Positions 6,783 through 11,561 of a stretch of 11,561 nt of DNA are shown piece after piece. A program made the position numbers and the translations under genes. Positions within the stretch are counted from its first letter, which is position 1, and each line of letters opens with the position of its first letter. The DNA is taken from positions 124,476-136,036 of the forward strand of contig NW_019091724.1 in assembly GCF_001949145.1 (NCBI RefSeq). The letters run 5' to 3'. Source of the stretch: Acanthaster planci. Lineage: Eukaryota; Echinodermata; Asteroidea; Valvatida; Acanthasteridae. The notes under the pieces were generated by a model. It saw only the letters and a program-made list of their open reading frames with translations. It was not told the origin of the DNA and did not search any database.

Positions 6783-8521
6783 CTTGTGTTGATATCAAAG
6801 CATTTCTCATGAAAAGAAAGTGACTGGTGTAATTATATCATGCAATTATCTGTCTACATTTGTAACAAAAATTGAGAATACAAATAACCGAACCTCTCAG
6901 ACAAACTTAAATGTTGTGGTTGTGTACCTTGGGGTTGTACTTCATTTGATTAGTAATTACATGTATTTGTTTTTATCAACGTTTTACGAAATGAAAGTGT
7001 GTAATTTGAGTGTTAGAATAGATCCTTGAATATTAAAATTAAATGAGGCTTCGATGTTTAAAACACAAATACTGCAGGAGAGGTGCATTAAAAATAGTTT
7101 CCTGAAATGGTTTGTAGTACATGCAAGTTTTTACAACGGAAAAATGTGTGGTAGAGCATGTACCGTAGGTTATAATCGGCGATGTCCGTCAAATAAATCA
7201 TATGTCCAACGCTCTTTCATTCTTATTCATAACTTTGTTTTGTTGAAAAGAAAGTTTAATAAGTGCAAAAACAGACAAAAATATGGAAGGCTTCATTTAG
7301 CAATGTTGTTTCATATTTGCTATCCATAATCGGGGCCATTCATCAAAAAGTAAAAATGTAAATTGTTCGTTTTCTGTAGGGCGCAAAAGTGGGGGAGGGG
7401 GTTACTTGACAAACTCTCTAAAGCGTAATATAAGTAACTCGCAGAGTCTAACTTTGAGTCTAAAAGTCTCAAATCCCAAAAAATCCAAATCAAAAGTGGA
7501 TATCAGAAATCTCATTTTTCCCCAATGTAGAGCTACTCTAGATCTCGACCTTCTGTATACCCTCCAGGGAAAAATTAGTGCCTCCAATAGGTTTCAACAT
7601 GTTGGTTAATAACAAAGCACAAAATCTGTCAACCCTTCCATCTTGTCCATGCAGATTCGATTTGAAAAGAAGAGGTAACTTTTCCGAAGAGCAGAAAAGT
7701 GAACCTACAATCCTGGACAAATCTCGTTGGAACATGCCTCCCGCTTGCCCGGCGCCCCCTGTCAAGGTTGATTCTCATTAATGGTAGGTTGGGCCGAATC
7801 TTGGTCCAATAAATTATCGCAACATTGAAGGGGGGGGGGTCTTGTCAACGCCCTTCCCACAAGGTTTTCAACTATTTTGTGCAGGATTGTAGGTCTACAT
7901 ATTCACGCATGTGTGTTTGCACTCGCCGTGCCTTCTTGAAAACGAGATTGTACAACCTTGCAAAGATTTGCCTTCCTGCAGTCGATGGGTTCCAGATTAC
8001 ATTGAGTTGACGTCACGCAGCTGTTCAGAAAAGGTTAGATAAAATATTAGAATCCTTCGTAAAAGTAGAATAATGCTTTTCGTTTATTACCTTTTAAGTT
8101 ATCGACGTATGAACAATATTTTGATGTTTTTATTTTGGTCTTACCCACACACTACCATAAAATCTCAAGCCGTAAATATTCATCTGCGTACGAGGGTCCC
8201 GTATTGCACTTTTTTCATGTATTTTAGATTTTCGGAAGTGATGGGTCAATTTTTGGCAGGATATTTCTCTTTTAGTTCAGGTAATTTTTCAGTTTCTATA
8301 AATTGATATACTAGCAAATATTTTTCAAAGCCCTTTTTCAAAGTTGATTTTCAAAAAAAGGAAACTGAACGAAAAAAAAATTACAAATCCTAAAATCTTT
8401 GCACGTTATTTTTCCTGTTCACGGGTTCCGGATGCGCGCCATCAGGGGTCAACTTGCGGGCTCTATTTTGGGGGGGGGGTATCTTCGGGAAAAGGTGGAT
8501 AAACAAAATCCGTTGCTTACC

Positions 8522-8776
8522 CCACGGACGTGTATAACAAAATCTGGACTCGCAATGCCCTTAACCAGCTTATAGAGTCATTGAATCCACTCACGGCCAT
8601 TTTACCGAGCCGAATACCAAATAGCTTTCCTGGCAATGCCCGCCTTTGTTCTTCCTGACGTCAATAGAGGGGAGCCAACCCACGGTTTTGTATTCGGCTC
8701 AGTAAAATGGCCGCTGGTTGGCTTCTTTTTTATTCAAAAGCGTTGCAAGTCCAGGTTTTTTTACATACGTCCGTGG
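8522..8776. mobile_element. Fold-back MITE-like element, 255 bp, arms of about 90-100 bp
   Basis: The ends CCACGGACGT (8522-8531) and ACGTCCGTGG (8767-8776) are perfect inverted repeats. Similarity continues inward through CTGGACTCGCAATGC (8543-8557) versus CTGGACTTGCAACGC on the other arm. It is strongest in an inner block at 8595-8621 (starts GGCCATTTTAC) against 8686-8712, where 25 of 27 bases agree. The middle of each arm is diverged or gapped. The 64-bp loop contains an exact TGACGTCA. No protein is encoded. No target duplication is certain: the flanks read CTTAC on the left and CTAAC on the right, so a TA or TWA duplication is possible but unproven. Confidence 0.75.
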
Positions 8777-8868
8777 CTAACCCCCATAATATTGAAACAA
8801 ACAGCGCTCTTCTGGCCATAATCTTGAATTTCCAGTGAAAAAACGGAGGCCAACCTCTTCTGGAGAGT

Positions 8869-9132
8869 TGACAGGCAGCGCTACTGATCTGATTTTGCAT
8901 GTTTTATGAGCGCGTATTTGTAGTCCTACCTGTAAAGACAAGATGTGGCGCCCATGGCAACAGACCAAAAGGGGGCGCCCGGTTCTTTTTTTTTTTTTTT
9001 TTAGTGCTTTTTTTCTATTTACTGGCGGAGAAAATGAGCAGTTTTTCCTTAGGAAACTGGCAAAAATGTTGAACAAGCATAGCTATCAAACGAGGGCGCT
9101 GCACAAGAGCTATATGTAAATGACCTGTCACA
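8869..9132 (-). repeat. Candidate 3' LTR of the gypsy element
   Basis: On the minus strand the sequence after the polypurine tract begins TGTGACAGG. The proposed end reads CCTGTCA, so the LTR would start TG, end CA and carry short inverted termini. The length of 264 bp is on the short side for the group. The start is well supported by the adjacent purine tract. The end at 8869 is a guess, because the 5' LTR needed to align it lies outside the window. It contains CATATA near the start and a 17-base homopolymer (8986-9002). Confidence 0.5.
8986..9002. repeat. T17 homopolymer
   Basis: Seventeen consecutive T on the + strand (A on the minus strand) lie inside the candidate LTR, next to a GC-rich GGGGGCGCCC block. 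The run is probably length-variable. On the sense strand of the element it could be a captured poly(A) tract or simple slippage. Confidence 0.8.
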
Positions 9133-9134
9133 TA

Positions 9135-9145
9135 CTCCCCTGCTT
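9135..9145 (-). other. Polypurine tract of the gypsy element
   Basis: Minus-strand AAGCAGGGGAG followed by TA and the TGTGACAGG start of the LTR is the expected primer site for plus-strand DNA synthesis in LTR retrotransposons. It sits 101 bases after the pol stop codon. Confidence 0.6.
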
Positions 9146-9246
9146 AAAGGTTGGCGCCTCGACAACCTCTTGTAATCATACGTTGTAACGAGCCTTAAGT
9201 TTAACAGAAAAATTATACAAGGAAGAATACGTCATAGAGTCCCAAA

Positions 9247-11561
9247 TCATCTTGGTTGGACTCCGGCCAACATCTGCACTAGCAGCAGCTGTGTACGACT
9301 AATGTCTGCCAGGACTTGGGGGTCGACACTTGGTGCTGTAACAGGTGCTGCAGGTATCTCGCACTGGACAGCAGATCTTGGCAGGTGATGAGGGTTGGCA
9401 TGCTGACCTGCCCCTGTGCGGCTTGTCCGGCGAACTGGTACTGGCTGCTCATCTGCGTTGCTGCTGAAGTCGTCGTCACCGGGAGTAGAATCATCCGGAG
9501 TGGCACTGGTATGGCAAGCTAGCAAATCTGTAGGATGTTCCTCAGTGGGAGCATGCTCTGAAGGGGTGTGCTCCACTTCGGGATTTGGCGCTGGCTGGGC
9601 ATGGCCGCTGAGGTGATGCTCCCCTGCTTTTTTAGAAGCAGCAGGTTGTCCCTCTGGCTCCTGTTTGTCTGCTGGCACCTCTGGTGTCGTACCCTGCCGC
9701 TGTATAATGAGAAGCTCATCGTCTGTATCCTCATCCTCGTCAGCTTGCACCACGAAGCCCGGAGCATCTTGACAGTATCCAGGTTCCGGTGTCTTACTCC
9801 CATCCAGCAGCAAGGTGGTCCCACGCAGCAGCTCTCTCCGGTGTAGCGTCTTTTCCTTCCCCTCCCCATCGAGTGGAGCAACGGTGTAGACGTGCCCAGT
9901 GGGATCAGGTCTCCCTATCACCTTGAAGGGTTTGCTGTCCCACGCATCTTGGATTTTATTTCTGCCCTCGATGTTGCGGTTACGGAGGAACACTCTGGTA
10001 CCAATGTCCAGATCTTCATTCTTGGCTGTTTCGTTGTGCCTCTTCTGCCTTCGCGAAGCCTCTTCCTCAGTTTTCCTTGAAGCCAAGTGAAATGCCAGGC
10101 TCATCCGTGCGTGGTGGTCAGCTACCCACTGATGCAACCCATCGTCGTTATCTTCTGGTTGGTGGTCTGTACCTAGCAGGTGGTCGATTGGCAGCCTTGG
10201 TTCACGCCCGAAGAATAAGTAGTAGGGGGAGTAGCCCGTCGATGAATGTGGTGTTGCATTGTACGCATAGATGATCTCGGGCAGAAGTTCCGGCCATCGA
10301 CGCTTCTTCTCTGGGGGCAGTGTCCTCAGGCGGTCATGGAGAGTGCGGTTGAACCGCTCGCATTGGCCGTTACCTTCGGGGTGGTAAGGTGTTGTGCGAC
10401 TTTTGGAGATACCATACATGCTGCACAGCTCGCTGATAACCCTACTCTCGAAATTCCTTCCCTGGTCGCTATGCAGGCGGCACGGCACTCCGAACTTCAC
10501 AAACCAGTCACGCACAAGGACACGAGCAACAGTTGTTGCCTTCTGGTCCTTGCATGGGATGGCCTGGGTGAACTTGGTGAAGATGTCAGTCAGGACGAGC
10601 ACATTCTCTATGTTGTTCGTCCCAGGCTCAAGAACAGTGAAGTCCATTGCGAGAACCTCCAGTGGCTTTTTAGCGATGAAAGAACCCATCGTAGGATGCA
10701 ACTTTCTACCGGCCTTGGCTAACATACATCTGTTGCAGTCCCGGCAATGTGCTTCAATATCCTTGGCCATCCCTGGCCAATAGCATCGCCTCTGTACTAG
10801 CTTTGTAGTTCTCTCAACACCCTGATGCCCAAGTTCGTCATGCAGTGCAACAAGTACCTTGTTTCTCAGTGCCAAGGGTAGAAGAAGCTGATGGCACATT
10901 TCTCCAGCATCTGTCCTCCTCTTGTAAAGGACACCATCTTTCACCTCCAAAGCATCCCAGAATTTCAACAGCTTGCGGACTTCTTTGGCCTCCCTCATAA
11001 TCTGGTCAGGTCGTGGTCTACTCTGTCCCTCCCATAAAAGCCAAAGTGGTCCAAGGAAGTCGTCACTCTTTTGAAGTGCGGTGAGATCTTCCGGTGACAG
11101 AGATGGTAGTGTTGCTGTTGCCATGGGAACTGTCACAGCTGGCTTGGCACGAACCTCATTTAAGCCAGCTTCTTGTAGGGTACTCCTGATGCATTGTCTC
11201 ACAACCACAGGGATGCTGGTAGCACTGGTTTCGCTGATGGCAGCAGCAGCTGTGGTCTCTTCAAACCGTACTGATTTTGGTTCGTCACCGTGCTCTCTCT
11301 TTCTGCTCAAAGAATCGGCATTGCTGTTGTTCCGCCCGGGTTTATACTTGATGCTAAACCGGAACTGTGCTAATTCGGCGGCCCATCTCGTCTCAACTGC
11401 ACCCAGTTTGGAATTGGAGTGGAGGTAGCTCAAGGGGTTGTTGTCCGTGTAGACAACAAAGTCGGCTCCCAGCAGAATGTCACGGAATTTTACGGTTATT
11501 GCCCACCGCAGTGCCAAAAGCTCCAACTTCATGCTGCTGTAGTTGTCCATGTTGCGCTCGC
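9247..11561 (-). CDS. pol: Gypsy pol polyprotein, 3' part: RNase H end, integrase and C-terminal tail (5' partial)
   Basis: The frame is open through the right edge (ERN precedes the first in-window Met at 11550) and runs 767 codons from that Met to TGA at 9247-9249. Residues 1-83 are the end of RNase H: KLELLALRWA, YTDNNPLSYL with the catalytic Asp at 36, and NADSLSRK. The integrase zinc finger has His237, His242, Cys272 and Cys275. The catalytic core carries Asp303 (AMDF), Asp362 (HSDQG) and Glu398 (GQCERFN) with the canonical D-35-E spacing. A chromodomain-less GPY/F-like barrel follows at about 505-578. The last 190 residues are acidic and Pro-rich, with an RRTSRTGAG motif (707-715) and a Leu-rich end. 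The enzyme processes and inserts element cDNA. No stops or shifts occur, so it may be functional. Confidence 0.93.
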   Translation of the reverse strand, partial: ERNMDNYSSMKLELLALRWAITVKFRDILLGADFVVYTDNNPLSYLHSNSKLGAVETRWAAELAQFRFSIKYKPGRNNSNADSLSRKREHGDEPKSVRFEETTAAAAISETSATSIPVVVRQCIRSTLQEAGLNEVRAKPAVTVPMATATLPSLSPEDLTALQKSDDFLGPLWLLWEGQSRPRPDQIMREAKEVRKLLKFWDALEVKDGVLYKRRTDAGEMCHQLLLPLALRNKVLVALHDELGHQGVERTTKLVQRRCYWPGMAKDIEAHCRDCNRCMLAKAGRKLHPTMGSFIAKKPLEVLAMDFTVLEPGTNNIENVLVLTDIFTKFTQAIPCKDQKATTVARVLVRDWFVKFGVPCRLHSDQGRNFESRVISELCSMYGISKSRTTPYHPEGNGQCERFNRTLHDRLRTLPPEKKRRWPELLPEIIYAYNATPHSSTGYSPYYLFFGREPRLPIDHLLGTDHQPEDNDDGLHQWVADHHARMSLAFHLASRKTEEEASRRQKRHNETAKNEDLDIGTRVFLRNRNIEGRNKIQDAWDSKPFKVIGRPDPTGHVYTVAPLDGEGKEKTLHRRELLRGTTLLLDGSKTPEPGYCQDAPGFVVQADEDEDTDDELLIIQRQGTTPEVPADKQEPEGQPAASKKAGEHHLSGHAQPAPNPEVEHTPSEHAPTEEHPTDLLACHTSATPDDSTPGDDDFSSNADEQPVPVRRTSRTGAGQHANPHHLPRSAVQCEIPAAPVTAPSVDPQVLADISRTQLLLVQMLAGVQPR

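Larger units (their letters stand above)
5881..8521. other. Long AT-rich spacer without a recognisable gene
   Basis: No exon, RNA gene or transposon protein was recognised on either strand. Open frames of 60-90 codons occur at about 5684-6080, 6820-7330 and 7402-7781, overlapping on both strands, and show no domain motif. Observable details are AATAAA hexamers at 5916, 6777, 7192 and 7808, an exact TGACGTCA at 8008-8015, two ten-G runs (7830-7839 and 8470-8479), and near repeats of GAACATGTTACATCT and GAACATGTTCCATCT (about 6245 and 6283). The left part may be distal 3' UTR of the sorting nexin gene. Confidence 0.45.
8869..11561 (-). mobile_element. Ty3/gypsy LTR retrotransposon, 3' part
   Basis: From right to left the element shows the end of RNase H, integrase, a C-terminal extension, a 114-bp non-coding gap, a polypurine tract and a candidate LTR. 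Gag, protease and the reverse transcriptase core would lie beyond the right edge. The domain order RNase H then integrase is that of Ty3/gypsy (Metaviridae). No envelope-like frame follows integrase. The intact long reading frame suggests a recent insertion. Confidence 0.85.

Noticed and set aside
7402-7781. Overlapping frames on both strands as exons
   Set aside because: Open on both strands with no motif or credible splice junctions. This is typical of chance open frames.
8777-9076. 99-codon minus-strand frame as a protein
   Set aside because: It spans the candidate LTR and a poly-Lys run made by the T17 tract, and is better explained as LTR sequence.
9279-11428. Many shorter frames inside the gypsy region on both strands
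   Set aside because: All are shadows of the single long pol frame, which carries every recognisable motif.
1-11561. CRISPR array, bacterial operon or phage-like system
   Set aside because: No regularly spaced repeats, no ribosome binding sites and no prokaryotic gene packing. Spliced exons and animal transposons identify eukaryotic DNA.

Overview
The window is animal nuclear DNA, probably from a marine invertebrate. The host gene has spliced exons, a short intron and long AT-rich spacers. The host protein is a metazoan-type sorting nexin. The rest is a mosaic of animal mobile elements: a Ty3/gypsy LTR element, a LINE relic and two non-autonomous inverted-repeat DNA elements. The species cannot be named from this sequence.

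Layout. (1) Positions 1-3101 on the + strand are upstream intronic or flanking DNA of the host gene. Within it lies a decayed minus-strand LINE fragment (about 2568 down to 920). It keeps recognisable endonuclease, linker and reverse-transcriptase-start motifs, and a 536-bp MITE with TTAA target duplication is inserted in it. (2) Positions 3102-3200 and 4026-4076 are the last two coding exons of a SNX5/SNX6/SNX32-type sorting nexin (SNX-BAR family). They are joined by an 825-bp phase-0 intron that may hold a relic of a C1q-like domain. (3) Positions 4077 to about 8521 are 3' UTR and intergenic DNA with no gene I can recognise. This stretch contains a 34-bp uninterrupted hairpin (4831-4907) and several candidate poly(A) signals. 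(4) Positions 8522-8776 are a compact fold-back element with inverted arms of about 90-100 bp. (5) Position 8869 to the right edge is the 3' part of a minus-strand Ty3/gypsy element. It comprises a candidate LTR, a polypurine tract and an uninterrupted pol reading frame from RNase H through integrase, which runs off the window.

How the parts relate. The only host gene is the sorting nexin. Its product would be a BAR-domain partner in endosome-to-Golgi/plasma-membrane sorting tubules. Everything else is repeat-derived or unassigned. The LINE is old, with stops and frameshifts, and the MITE landed in it. If the MITE and one TTAA copy are removed conceptually, the two LINE halves lie in the same reading frame. 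The gypsy element looks much younger because its 767-codon frame has no break. No coherent new multi-gene system is visible. The most original signals are the nested MITE, the long hairpin downstream of the sorting nexin stop codon and the fold-back element.
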